Below are positions 16,354-24,689 of a DNA stretch of 44,236 bases, in pieces; position 1 is the stretch's first letter, and each line of letters opens with the position of its first letter. The position numbers were made by a program, and so were the translations under genes. The stretch is from Planktothrix sp. PCC 11201 (GTDB taxonomy: Bacteria; Cyanobacteriota; Cyanobacteriia; Cyanobacteriales; Microcoleaceae): positions 72,230-116,465 of the forward strand of contig NZ_LT797701.1 in the NCBI RefSeq assembly GCF_900009135.1, written 5' to 3'. The notes under the pieces are model-generated. The model made no database searches and was not told where the DNA came from. It saw only the letters and a program-made list of their open reading frames with translations.

Positions 16354-17403
16354 ATGCGGCAAAATCCAGAAATTCTGAATCTGATTAAACAAATTCAAAA
16401 CTGTCAAAGTTTAGTGGAATTTGAAACGATTTGTTTACCCTTTGAGTTAATAGATGCTATCACTCAAACCTGTGCATCAACTTTTACCCCTGAAGTATTA
16501 AAACATTTATCAGAAACGGAACCGGAAACTTTAGAATCTTGGGCGATCGCTCTTTCTAAAACCCTGGGAACTCAATTCAAACTGCTCAACTCTTGGCAAC
16601 CTCTACTAGATTCTTTTCCAATTTCTGCGAACCTGAAGCAAAGAATTAGCGATCGCAATCAATCTTTAAAAACCCTAATTACTGAAAAATCAGAACTATT
16701 AAAATCATCTAGTTTAATTCTATCACAAGAGCAACAAATTTGTCAAGAAAATCAGGAATTAAAAACCTTAAAATCTAAGATTCAACAGTTAACTACCCTA
16801 GAAGCAGAACTACAAACCACTAACTTAGAACAACTCAGGAAAACTATTGCAGAAAAAGCCACCCAACTAGAACCCCAACAACAAATTCTCACCGATTTGT
16901 GCCAACAAAAAGCTGAATTAGACGAACAAATTACCGCCTTACAACAGCAACAAACCTTATTAAAAGAGGAAATCAACTATTGGCAATCTCGACAAAACCA
17001 TTTAGAACAAAATACCCGCAATTCCGTATCAGAATTAATCAGCTTAACCCAACTTCAACGTCAACGATTATCAGAAGCGCTCGCCGAAGAATTAGCTAAT
17101 TTAGAAACCCAGAAACAACAACTCATTCAACAACAAGAAACCTATACCCAAGTGCAACAACAAATCCAACAAACTCAAACCGATTTTGAAACTTATCAAA
17201 CGATAAACCAGGAATTAATCACAATTTTAAATAGTCATTATCAAACCAATGCGGTATTAGGAAAACTCTTACCTGTGAATTGTCAAAAAATCGATCATCT
17301 GCTCAAAACTGTACAGGAAACTTTAGTAGAAATTGACCAAGAATTATCAACATCTCGACAAAAACAAGAACAGATACAACAAAAAATCCGCTTTACTTTT
17401 TAA
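16354..17403 (+). CDS. Coiled-coil protein of unknown function
   Basis: 349 residues. The N-terminal 95 residues are globular-helical (ILNLIKQIQNCQSLVEFETICLPFELIDAI). From about 100 to the end is Gln/Glu/Leu-rich coiled coil with heptad spacing, interrupted near 285-305 (HYQTNAVLGKLLPVNCQKID). There is no signal peptide or membrane segment. The stop codon abuts an 84-bp inverted-repeat element. It sits upstream of a radical-SAM activase-like gene and the double AAA+ gene, and may be a scaffold or adaptor for them. That link is inferred only from position. Confidence 0.75.
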   Translation: MRQNPEILNLIKQIQNCQSLVEFETICLPFELIDAITQTCASTFTPEVLKHLSETEPETLESWAIALSKTLGTQFKLLNSWQPLLDSFPISANLKQRISDRNQSLKTLITEKSELLKSSSLILSQEQQICQENQELKTLKSKIQQLTTLEAELQTTNLEQLRKTIAEKATQLEPQQQILTDLCQQKAELDEQITALQQQQTLLKEEINYWQSRQNHLEQNTRNSVSELISLTQLQRQRLSEALAEELANLETQKQQLIQQQETYTQVQQQIQQTQTDFETYQTINQELITILNSHYQTNAVLGKLLPVNCQKIDHLLKTVQETLVEIDQELSTSRQKQEQIQQKIRFTF

Positions 17404-17487
17404 TATAGCACTAGGGAACAGGGAACAGTAAGCGGTAAAGAAATTTCAGGATTTAGAAATGTCCTAACTATAATGCGTAGTGCTATA
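17404..17487. mobile_element. 84-bp MITE-like element with 10-bp terminal inverted repeats
   Basis: TATAGCACTA (17404-17413) and TAGTGCTATA (17478-17487) are perfect inverted ends. The element begins right after the stop codon of the coiled-coil gene and supplies the last codons and stop of the minus-strand antitoxin-like gene, so it appears to have inserted into that gene's 3' end. It has no coding capacity of its own. Confidence 0.65.
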
Positions 17488-17712
17488 GGACTCAATAGAA
17501 TCATCTGCATTGAGTTTAATTACACCGATCAAACTTTGAGTCCAAGGATCAAGAGCGGTGATAAATTCAACGCTTGGAGTCGGAGAAATAGATAACAGGG
17601 TTTCTTGTTGAATTGAGGTTAAAACAGACTGGACTAACTGCCAGCGATCGCTAATTGGTAATTGCAATGCTTGGTTTTGTAATTCTTGCAGTGTCATCAG
17701 CACTCTCTCCAT
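17464..17712 (-). CDS. Antitoxin-like small protein, C-terminus replaced by a repeat element
   Basis: 82 residues. An internal ATG at 17697 gives MTLQELQNQALQLPISDRWQLVQSVLTSIQQE, the helical N-terminal pattern of many cyanobacterial addiction-module-type proteins. It is followed by LDPWTQSLIGVIKL, a motif I recall in full-length relatives that end in YxDYLEEKY-like residues. Here the frame runs into the inverted end of the 84-bp element and terminates as YSTTHYS, so the natural tail appears lost. There is no toxin gene next to it. It may be a solitary relic or still fold; the family assignment is tentative. Confidence 0.55.
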   Translation of the reverse strand: MERVLMTLQELQNQALQLPISDRWQLVQSVLTSIQQETLLSISPTPSVEFITALDPWTQSLIGVIKLNADDSIESYSTTHYS

Positions 17713-17762
17713 AGTTATAATAGTTCATAATCAAAAGTTTTTGACTGCTCCCTATTCCTAAA

Positions 17763-18371
17763 ATGACCTTACTTAATATTGCTGAAATTTGCCCTGCAAC
17801 CCGTACCCTTGGCCCTGGTCAACGGTCTGTAATTTGGGTGCAGGGATGTTGTTTTAACTGTCGCGGTTGTGTGTCTCCTGAGTGGATACCCCAGACACAA
17901 GCCACAGAAATTCATCCGAAACAATTAGCTAATTATATATTATCAATTCCGGGTACAGAAGGGTTAACGGTTTCCGGCGGTGAACCCATGTTACAAGCCG
18001 TCGCATTGAGTGAATTATTTCATAATTTGCGTCAACAACGGGATATTTCTATTATTTGTTTTACTGGGTTTACTTTAACACAACTCCAAGCCCAAAACAA
18101 CCCCGCTATTGATGAGATTTTAACCTTAATTGATGTTTTAATTGATGGACAATATCTTCCTGAATTTAATGATAATCAAGGTTGGCGAGGTTCATCAAAT
18201 CAAGTCGTACATTTTTTAACCCCTCGTCATTTACCCGAAGCAAGTTTATTTACACAGCGTCAGCGAGATGTTGAAATTCATCTGCGCCCCAATGACGCCT
18301 TAATGGTTGGTGTTCCCCCTGTTAATTTTTCTAATCAGTTTAAAACCGCCATTGATACCGCCACAAAGTAG
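17763..18371 (+). CDS. Radical-SAM activase-like protein (NrdG/4Fe-4S single-cluster type)
   Basis: 202 residues. The motif C29-x3-C33-x2-C36 (QGCCFNCRGC) binds the 4Fe-4S cluster for S-adenosylmethionine cleavage. GLTVSGGEPMLQ (68-78) is the GGE-type SAM-binding strand, and VLIDGQY follows. The size and layout match NrdG/PflA-like activases that put a glycyl radical on a partner, but no glycyl-radical enzyme lies nearby, so the substrate is unknown. It is separated by only 36 bases from the converging double AAA+ gene; a functional link between them is possible but inferred from position only. It starts at the ATG at 17763. Confidence 0.85.
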   Translation: MTLLNIAEICPATRTLGPGQRSVIWVQGCCFNCRGCVSPEWIPQTQATEIHPKQLANYILSIPGTEGLTVSGGEPMLQAVALSELFHNLRQQRDISIICFTGFTLTQLQAQNNPAIDEILTLIDVLIDGQYLPEFNDNQGWRGSSNQVVHFLTPRHLPEASLFTQRQRDVEIHLRPNDALMVGVPPVNFSNQFKTAIDTATK

Positions 18372-18407
18372 GGTTTGTAAGCTCCGCGTACGCACCATTA
18401 TCCCTTG

Positions 18408-20939
18408 TTAATTGGGAATATCTTCTAATCTAAAAGTTCTCATTCCTTCCCCGGATAAATGCTCTCTAACAATCCTACTTTTGAGACGTTGTACCATTTT
18501 TTCATAAAGGTTTCTTACCTCTCGACCATTGCCAAAATTTCGCCCTCGATTTTCATACATATCTCTAAATATTATTAACAATCTTGCTGATACTTCTGGG
18601 GTAACTATCCACCCCCCTTGCTGACCCATTCCTAAACAAATTTGATGCAATTCTTCTCCGGTATAATCGGGAAATTCAATAATATTACCAATTCGAGATT
18701 TAATCCCTGAATTTGCATTCATAAACCCTTGCATTTCTAGGGTATATCCTGCTAAAATAACAATTAGGCGATCGCGTTCATTTTCCATCATGGGTACTAA
18801 CGTATCAATCGCTTCTTTTCCAAAATCTTGACCCGCATCACTCCGACTTAACGCATAAGCTTCATCAATAAATAATACCCCATCTAGGGCAGATTCAATA
18901 ACTTCTTTCGTTTTTAAGGTCGTTTGTCCTATATATCCGGCGACTAAATTACTGCGATTTGCTTCAATAAAATGCCCTTTTTCTAATAGTCCCAACGCCT
19001 TAAAAATTTGCCCAATTAATCGCGCTACCGTTGTTTTTCCCGTCCCTGGATTTCCTGTAAATAATAGATGGCGAGTTTGCTGACCTTCATGAATAGAAAT
19101 TCCCGCTTCTCTTAATTGTTGATTGGCTAATTGTTCATTAACAATTTCTTTGATATTCTGTTTCACAGAATCTAATCCGGTTAATCGATCTAATTGTTGT
19201 AATAACTCCTGTAAAACCTGCTCATTTTTTCGAGATTCTTGGCGATATTCTGGGGGTAAATCTTGAAGTTGAAAAGGTTCTTGTAACGGTTCTAAATTCT
19301 GCTGAATTACACGCTGAGAACGCAATTGATCCATTTTGTCAAATAAATTTTCCACCACCCCCGCATTGCCAAAATTCTGATCCCTTCGTCTATATAAATC
19401 CGTAAATAAACTAACTAAAGCTAATTCTAATTCCGGTGTCATCGAACACTGTAACCGTGATAACCGTTGTTGAAAAATAGCCAACAATTCCGAGGGAGTA
19501 TAATCTTCAAAAATAATCGTAGTTGGTAAGCGACGTTTTAACCCTGGATTACTTTCTAAAAATTCATTAATATTATCAGGATATCCCGCAATAATTACCG
19601 CCAGTCGATGACGTTCATCTTCCATTCTTTTTAGCAAAGTATCAATCGCTTCCTGACCAAAATCATTATTTCCCCCTTGACTTAAGGTATAAGCTTCATC
19701 AATAAATAATACCCCATCTAAGGCTTGATCAATCACTTCATTGGTCTCAATTGGGGTTTGTCCTATATATCCAGCGACTAAATCCTGTTTAGCAACTTCT
19801 CGAACATGACCCCGTTTTAATAATCCTAAATCTCGATATATTTCCCCAATTAATCCCGCTACGGTGGTTTTCCCTGTACCCGGATTTCCGGTAAAGATTA
19901 AATGGAGACGGGGTGGGTCGGTTTGTTGTCCTTGTTTTTGACGTTGTTGTTGTACAATTAGCTGGGGTATTTGTTGACTAATTAAGGTTTTGACACTCGA
20001 TAAACCAATCATTTGATTTAACCTTTCTAAAGCGGGTTGGGTGCTAATATCCGCAACAAACCAACGCTTTGCTTTTGCTTGAGTGAGGGAAATTTCAGGA
20101 ACAATTTTAAACCGATGATACCAAGTCTTTAGAGATTGGTTTTCCGCCGATATCCATTGGGAGAGTTGATTAAGATTTTTCCAAACTAGGGTTTTTTGTT
20201 CCTGTAACCGAAAATACTGTTGTAAGTTATTAATTTCTTGAATATCGGGAGAGGAGAGGCGAACTAAATTTAGGGATTGAGTTGTAGAATTATCTCGGTT
20301 TCTGATATAATTAGACAGGAGAGTGAAACCAATGCGATCGCAATATTCTTGCAATTTGGCAATAGTTTCATGGTGAGAAATAAAAATACACAGGTTACAA
20401 TTCTGCGGAGGTAAACGTAACCAATTAACAAACCGCCCAAATAGTTCGCGGTGATTAGCAAATTGTCCTAAATCTTCCGTATTAGTAAAAATAATTACGG
20501 ATTTTTGGTTAATATCCTGCATGACAGTTTCAAAAATAGGCAGAATATTAACATCTTGTAATCGAGTTGGAGCATTGCTGGTTGTTGGTTGGGGTGCGAC
20601 TGTTGGTGCGGGAGTTTGTCGCCCTAATAATCCCCGTTTTCTTCCTAATGAACCGGAAAATCTAAGTTCTTGACAAGGGGCAGAATTATTGTTAGATTGA
20701 GTTTGGGGAAGACAGCGATCGCGGGATACTTTATCTAAGAAATACAGTTTTTCCACTCCTGAATAAAACAGGATTCTTTGATAACCTTGGGATTGTAAAT
20801 AACGATGTAAAACCTGTTCGATATCTTGTAATAATAAATCTGGAGTGCAGAAAGTATCGCTAGTATTAGTTCCGTAGAAGATAAAAAAGCGATCGCCTGA
20901 ATCTAAATTTAACCATGAGGTAATTCGTTCAACAGTCAT
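18408..20939 (-). CDS. Protein with two CbxX/CfqX-type AAA+ ATPase domains
   Basis: 843 residues from the ATG at 20939. A longer frame from a TTG at 21008 would add 23 residues encoded by the neighbouring repeat element, so the ATG start is preferred. Residues 1-290 form an unrecognised N-terminal region (FFIFYGTNTSDTFCTPDLLL; YQRILFYSGVEKLYFLD) with a Pro-rich linker near 108-126. Domain 1 has Walker A GNPGTGKTT (351-359) and Walker B VLFIDEAY (410-417). Domain 2 has Walker A GNPGTGKTT (629-637) and Walker B VLFIDEAY (688-695). Both carry the AGYIGQT pore-loop-like signature of the CbxX family, which includes rubisco activase CbbX and type VII secretion EccA. The protein is likely a cytosolic remodelling ATPase; the target is unknown. 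Confidence 0.9.
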   Translation of the reverse strand: MTVERITSWLNLDSGDRFFIFYGTNTSDTFCTPDLLLQDIEQVLHRYLQSQGYQRILFYSGVEKLYFLDKVSRDRCLPQTQSNNNSAPCQELRFSGSLGRKRGLLGRQTPAPTVAPQPTTSNAPTRLQDVNILPIFETVMQDINQKSVIIFTNTEDLGQFANHRELFGRFVNWLRLPPQNCNLCIFISHHETIAKLQEYCDRIGFTLLSNYIRNRDNSTTQSLNLVRLSSPDIQEINNLQQYFRLQEQKTLVWKNLNQLSQWISAENQSLKTWYHRFKIVPEISLTQAKAKRWFVADISTQPALERLNQMIGLSSVKTLISQQIPQLIVQQQRQKQGQQTDPPRLHLIFTGNPGTGKTTVAGLIGEIYRDLGLLKRGHVREVAKQDLVAGYIGQTPIETNEVIDQALDGVLFIDEAYTLSQGGNNDFGQEAIDTLLKRMEDERHRLAVIIAGYPDNINEFLESNPGLKRRLPTTIIFEDYTPSELLAIFQQRLSRLQCSMTPELELALVSLFTDLYRRRDQNFGNAGVVENLFDKMDQLRSQRVIQQNLEPLQEPFQLQDLPPEYRQESRKNEQVLQELLQQLDRLTGLDSVKQNIKEIVNEQLANQQLREAGISIHEGQQTRHLLFTGNPGTGKTTVARLIGQIFKALGLLEKGHFIEANRSNLVAGYIGQTTLKTKEVIESALDGVLFIDEAYALSRSDAGQDFGKEAIDTLVPMMENERDRLIVILAGYTLEMQGFMNANSGIKSRIGNIIEFPDYTGEELHQICLGMGQQGGWIVTPEVSARLLIIFRDMYENRGRNFGNGREVRNLYEKMVQRLKSRIVREHLSGEGMRTFRLEDIPN

Positions 20940-20966
20940 ATTATTAGGGATGAATATATTAATAAA

Positions 20967-21139
20967 CCCGTAGGGGCGGGTTCCGTACAAATTTATGTTT
21001 CCCACCAATAACTATCATAAACCCGCCCAAACCCACCATGAATTTTCAATTGCTGATGAAATTTTGGGGTAGGGTCAGGGGCGGGTTTAGATAAATTATT
21101 TCTGAGTATTCAAGGTTAACTCGAACCCGCCCCTACGGG
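20967..21139. mobile_element. MITE-like element, copy 1 (173 bp)
   Basis: The ends CCCGTAGGGGCGGGTT and AACCCGCCCCTACGGG are perfect 16-bp terminal inverted repeats. The internal sequence matches copy 2 at 21887-22088 in the same orientation. It lies directly upstream of the AAA+ gene start and supplies a false upstream start. It is non-coding and probably mobilised in trans or by recombination. Confidence 0.85.
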
Positions 21140-21211
21140 TGATCAAATATTCCTTATATGTTATATTATGGAGAATCTCAAACAGATAGTGTAGCGATCG
21201 GGAGTCAACCC

Positions 21212-21484
21212 ATGCAAGCGATCCTTCTAAGCCGTGAAGAAGTTGCGCGACGTGCAAAGCAACTGTACGAGTGCGGAATCCGTCAACAGGTCGATATCGA
21301 CGAAAACCTTGGCAAAATGGTGATCATCGACATTGAAACCGGTGATTATGAGGTCGATAAAACTGGGTTGCAAGCATCACGCAACCTTAGCAAAAAGCAC
21401 CCAAACGCCCGCCTCTTTGGTATTCGCATCGGCTACAACGTTGCTGTTTCATTTGGTGGTGTCATGGAGCGTGTCTATCAGTGA
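21212..21484 (+). CDS. Small partner protein of the aspartic peptidase
   Basis: 90 residues from the ATG at 21212, which has a good ribosome binding site (GGGAG seven bases before it). An upstream ATG at 21158 would add 18 unlikely residues. It begins MQAILLSREEVARRAKQLYE and contains the acidic VIIDIETGDYEVD and the charged SKKHPNARLFGIRIGYNVAVSFGG. No domain is recognised with certainty. Its stop overlaps the start of the peptidase gene by 4 bases (GTGA), so the two are translationally coupled. Higher GC and different codon choice than neighbouring genes, plus the flanking repeats, suggest acquisition. Confidence 0.75.
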   Translation: MQAILLSREEVARRAKQLYECGIRQQVDIDENLGKMVIIDIETGDYEVDKTGLQASRNLSKKHPNARLFGIRIGYNVAVSFGGVMERVYQ

Positions 21485-21846
21485 TTTCTGGAATCGTGAC
21501 AGATAGACATCCAACTGTCGCGCTGACGTTTTTGTTGCCAAATGGCTCAAGCATACCCATTGAGTTTGTTATAGATACAGGTTTTACAGGAGAACTGTGT
21601 CTTCCAATAGAAGCGGTTTCATTGATGGGCTTACCCTTCAGACACGATACTCCTGCAAACTTGGCAGATAACAGTGAAGTCCTGCTGCCAATTCACGAAG
21701 CCACCGTCCTGTGGGATGGTGAAGAACGAGAAGTCCTGGTTATTGCTACAGGGAGACGACCCTTGCTTGGAACTGCTTTATTGGATGAGCAAGAACTCGT
21801 CATTCAATTTACAGAAGGCGGGTTGGTGACAATCGATCAGTTGTAA
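21481..21846 (+). CDS. Clan AA (retropepsin-like) aspartic peptidase
   Basis: 121 residues starting at a GTG that overlaps the upstream stop (GTGA). The active-site motif IEFVIDTGFTGELCLP (about 26-41) has the D-T-G triad. A second typical strand, HEATVLWDGEEREVLVIATGRRPLLGTALL, contains the LLG motif before the final helix. One-domain proteins like this dimerise to form the active site. Cyanobacteria carry many such genes, often with a small partner upstream as here; the function is unproven. The pair sits between two direct copies of a MITE-like element. Confidence 0.85.
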   Translation: MISGIVTDRHPTVALTFLLPNGSSIPIEFVIDTGFTGELCLPIEAVSLMGLPFRHDTPANLADNSEVLLPIHEATVLWDGEEREVLVIATGRRPLLGTALLDEQELVIQFTEGGLVTIDQL

Positions 21847-21886
21847 ATACCAATCTAGCGTGAGGCAGCACAGGCTAACAATACAA

Positions 21887-22088
21887 CCCGTAGGGGCGGG
21901 TTCCGTACCAATTTATAATTCTCAGCGATAACTATTATAAACCCGCCCGACCCCGCCATGAATTTTAAATTACTGATTCAATTTTGGGGTGAGTCAGGGG
22001 CGGGTTTAGATAAATTATTTCTGAGTCAGGGGCGGGTTTAGACAAATTATTTGTGAGTATTCAAGGTTAACTCGAACCCGCCCCTACG
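21887..22088. mobile_element. MITE-like element, copy 2 (202 bp, with a 32-bp internal duplication)
   Basis: It has the same ends as copy 1 (right end 14 of 16 bases) and the same orientation. The segment starting GAGTCAGGGGCGGGTTTAGA is present twice in tandem here but once in copy 1. It ends four bases beyond the stop codon of the FGE-fold gene, on the side of that gene's putative variable region. Confidence 0.85.
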
Positions 22089-22092
22089 AATC

Positions 22093-23553
22093 CTAGCCAG
22101 CAAAGCAGGAGGCAACCCGAAACCCGCAGACGTTGAAGCAGTAGTCGGGATGGTTCCAGTTACGATTAGCAGAACGGCAGAGATCGGGATCGGAGTACCA
22201 CGAACCGCCCCGCAAACAACGAATTCTTCCGTAATCCAATAAATAATAGTTGACTAAATTTTCAACGCTGTAAACTTGATAACGATTATCATTCTCATGT
22301 AGATTATCCCAAACTTTCCCTAGAATTGGCGCATCAGCATAGCTGTCATGCCAAGGATCGGCGCACCATTCCCAAACATTGCCATGGAGGTCACACAACC
22401 CAAAGGCATTGGGGGAAAACTCCCCGACGGGATTAGTTTGCTTGCGATATTGCCCCGGGGGTTCGCTGGCATAGATGATGCTGCCGTTATAGTTGGCCAA
22501 CTGACTGGTGATCGTTTCCCCAAAGTAGAACGGCGATGTAGTTCCAGCGCGACAGGCATATTCCCATTCCGCCTCACTGGGTAAGCGATAGGCTGTTCCT
22601 GTGTCTTTATATAGTCTAGCACAAAATTCTACGGCATCATACCAGTTTACATTTTCTACAGGTCGGCGATCGCCTTTAAATTTAGAAGGGTCTGGTTTTA
22701 GGTCACGGCGAACTTTCGGTAAGTTAGCAACCCGTTTCCATTGGGCTTGAGTAATAGGATATTTGCCCATCAAAAAAGCTGAAACGGTAACTTGATGTTG
22801 GGGTTTTTCGTCAGCACTTCCTTCCCCCTCGGGTGCACCCATCAAGAACGTCCCACCGGGAATAGACACCATTTCTAAAATGATATTGTTGCCTAAATCT
22901 TCCAGAAATTCTTGGGCTTTTTGGGCTTGAGAATTAATAATTTGTCCATGACGATTAACGGTAAGTGCTACAAAACTAAATTCTTGCAGTTTTATCTTTA
23001 AAGACGGGGGAGGTTCGGGAATTGGTTCTTCTATTTTAGCAGCTTCGAGTTGGGTTTGAATCGCCGTTAACTGTTCATTAATGGGGGTAAAAAAATTGAG
23101 TAAGGTTTGCGGGGTTACGATTTCTTGGGCTAATTTTTCCTGATATTCTATTTGAGATTGGTTTAACTGATTAACTTGGGTTTGGAGTTCCTGACGTTCT
23201 GCGGTTGCGGTGGTCAGTTGTTGTTGAATTATTGTTAACTGTTGGGTGAGAGTAGAGATAGATTCTGTCAACTGTTGGCTGGGAACTTGGGAAAATTGAT
23301 CAAATTTATCCAGAAGTTCGGTTAACTGTTGTTGAGCAGCAAGTTGTTGTTGATTTAGTTGATCTTGCAGGGTTGTTAATTTTAACCATGCCTGTTTTGC
23401 CCAATTGAATTTAGCTTTTTCCTTAGCAATAAATTCATTAGGGATATGTCCAAGGAAAGTCACGGGATAGGGCGTTAAATCCCATCCACAAGTTGTACAG
23501 AAGCTAACTTGATTTTCTGTATATTCTGTTTGACAGATGGGACAATTAGCCAT
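22093..23553 (-). CDS. Zinc-ribbon/coiled-coil/FGE-fold protein, putative DGR target
   Basis: 486 residues. An N-terminal zinc ribbon (C4, C7, C19, C22) is followed by a long Gln/Leu coiled coil (about 50-170). A formylglycine-generating-enzyme/sulfatase-modifying-factor fold (C-type-lectin-like) spans about 222-486, with IPGGTFLMG, RLPSEAEWEYACRAG, GNVWEWCADPW and RGGSW. The last 40 residues (from W452) carry many codons of the form NNC/NNT (TAC, TCC, GAT, CTC, TAC, TGC, TTC, GTC, TGC) at sites where relatives have AAC/AAT asparagines. This pattern fits adenine-specific mutagenesis of a diversity-generating retroelement target. The protein probably binds a ligand rather than making formylglycine. 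No reverse transcriptase is in the window. Confidence 0.85.
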   Translation of the reverse strand: MANCPICQTEYTENQVSFCTTCGWDLTPYPVTFLGHIPNEFIAKEKAKFNWAKQAWLKLTTLQDQLNQQQLAAQQQLTELLDKFDQFSQVPSQQLTESISTLTQQLTIIQQQLTTATAERQELQTQVNQLNQSQIEYQEKLAQEIVTPQTLLNFFTPINEQLTAIQTQLEAAKIEEPIPEPPPSLKIKLQEFSFVALTVNRHGQIINSQAQKAQEFLEDLGNNIILEMVSIPGGTFLMGAPEGEGSADEKPQHQVTVSAFLMGKYPITQAQWKRVANLPKVRRDLKPDPSKFKGDRRPVENVNWYDAVEFCARLYKDTGTAYRLPSEAEWEYACRAGTTSPFYFGETITSQLANYNGSIIYASEPPGQYRKQTNPVGEFSPNAFGLCDLHGNVWEWCADPWHDSYADAPILGKVWDNLHENDNRYQVYSVENLVNYYLLDYGRIRCLRGGSWYSDPDLCRSANRNWNHPDYCFNVCGFRVASCFAG

Positions 23554-23927
23554 AAGTTTAGGGTTTGCAATCTTAGATAAAATTATATCATTGTCGGGGC
23601 GATTTCTGCAATTGTTTCTGTAAATTTTAACCTTAAAACCCGATTTTCACCCCAGATCCCCCTAAATCCCCCTTAATAAGCAGGGCGTTTTCATTTTCCA
23701 AAATGCGATCGCTATCTTCAAAAAAAATCATCAAGTTTTCCGGTCAAATTACCTCTAATTTTAATCAGATAAGTTAGAAATATTAAGAATGAACAATTTT
23801 GATATTTATTGACAGCAAAAAATAGCCATTGTCTTGATTGATAAGACTTTATGGCTATTTATTATTAAATGTTTTTGATTTTTTTTAAGAAAATAGTTTT
23901 AAAAACTCAATTAATTTAAGCGATCAC
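23554..23927. other. 374-base gap with repeat fragment and stem-loop
   Basis: No gene is seen. It contains AGATCCCCCTAAATCCCCCTT (23654-23674), a fragment of the repeat family seen whole at 41253-41366; a HIP1 site near 23706; and a strong stem-loop at 23821-23859 (AATAGCCAT against ATGGCTATT, with GTCTT/AAGAC inside). The stem-loop may mark the end of the decayed insertion sequence or a transcript end of it. Confidence 0.6.
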
Positions 23928-24560
23928 TTAAATCTTTTCCCAATTATTTCCCAACCATGACTGTCCCTCTTTTATTGAACTAAAACCCAAACTTCTGTAT
24001 ATATTCAAAACTAATGTTACTAATAACGAGAATTTCCCCGCTACGTCTATCCCTTTTATTCCTGATTTATCTTCATTAAAATTTACATCTTTGACCCAAT
24101 GTACTTGATTTTCAATTAACCAATGTGCTTTAATTTTTTCTGCAAATGTTTTCGCACTTAATTTCTGACTACTAATATAATATAAGGTTTGATTATATTC
24201 TTGATCACCCCGAAAACCTGTTCTTTCTACCTCAATAAAACTTTGAAGATGAGGATAATTTTTATGATTCACATTTTGGCTATCAAATACCGATACTTTT
24301 CTGCTAATATTTCGTCCATGACTAAAATCTTTTTCTTCATATACTGTTAAAGGCTTTTCAACTTTTGCTAATTTTTTTTATCTGCTTGTGCAATTTCATT
24401 TGATTGCCTTTTACCGTAATTAAATAATCATTTTTGCTCTCAATTATTGCCTGAGTTGTTCCCTTACTACAATGGAGAGCATCGAGAGTAAATACTTTAT
24501 TTAATAACCCACATTCCTCTATCATAGAGAGAATTTTTTGGATTTGATTTTTATTTAGAT
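23928..24560 (-). pseudogene. ISAs1-family transposase remnant (5'-truncated, frameshifted)
   Basis: The last 114 residues hold the ISAs1 signature HWLIENQVHWVKDVNFNEDKS. Reading upstream on the minus strand in another frame gives FTLDALHCSKGTTQAIIESKNDYLITVKGNQ, the catalytic-Asp part of the same DDE transposase. The two frames meet at a run of eight T at 24372-24379 on the plus strand (eight A in the coding sense). The first half of the gene, with the N-terminal domain, is missing beyond about 24560, where unrelated plus-strand sequence begins. It is a non-functional remnant beside the truncated cyanobactin genes. Confidence 0.88.
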
Positions 24561-24689
24561 GGTCGCAGTGCTATAGAGCTTTATCCTGAAGTTAAAAGAG
24601 AGGAATTTCAACAAATAAAAGTCCGCAAATTGCTAGAGGAAATTCTCTCACCTGCGGCTCTTAAACCTTTGGCTATCTCTACAAGTTAA
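24558..24689 (+). pseudogene. 3' fragment of an unrecognised gene
   Basis: A plus-strand frame of 43 codons, DGRSAIELYPEVKREEFQQI...LLEEILSPAALKPLAIST, ends at TAA 24687-24689. It has no start codon and begins where the transposase remnant stops. It has real-protein character but I cannot name the family. It overlaps the first codons of the PatA-like fragment in another frame, so the region looks like a deletion or recombination junction. Confidence 0.4.

Noticed and set aside
20940-21008. N-terminal extension of the AAA+ protein from a TTG
   Set aside because: The added residues are encoded by MITE-like copy 1, and a normal ATG follows at 20939.
22093-23553. True formylglycine-generating enzyme for sulfatases
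   Set aside because: No sulfatase gene is nearby, and the C-terminal variation pattern and the fused zinc ribbon and coiled coil fit a ligand-binding FGE-fold protein better.
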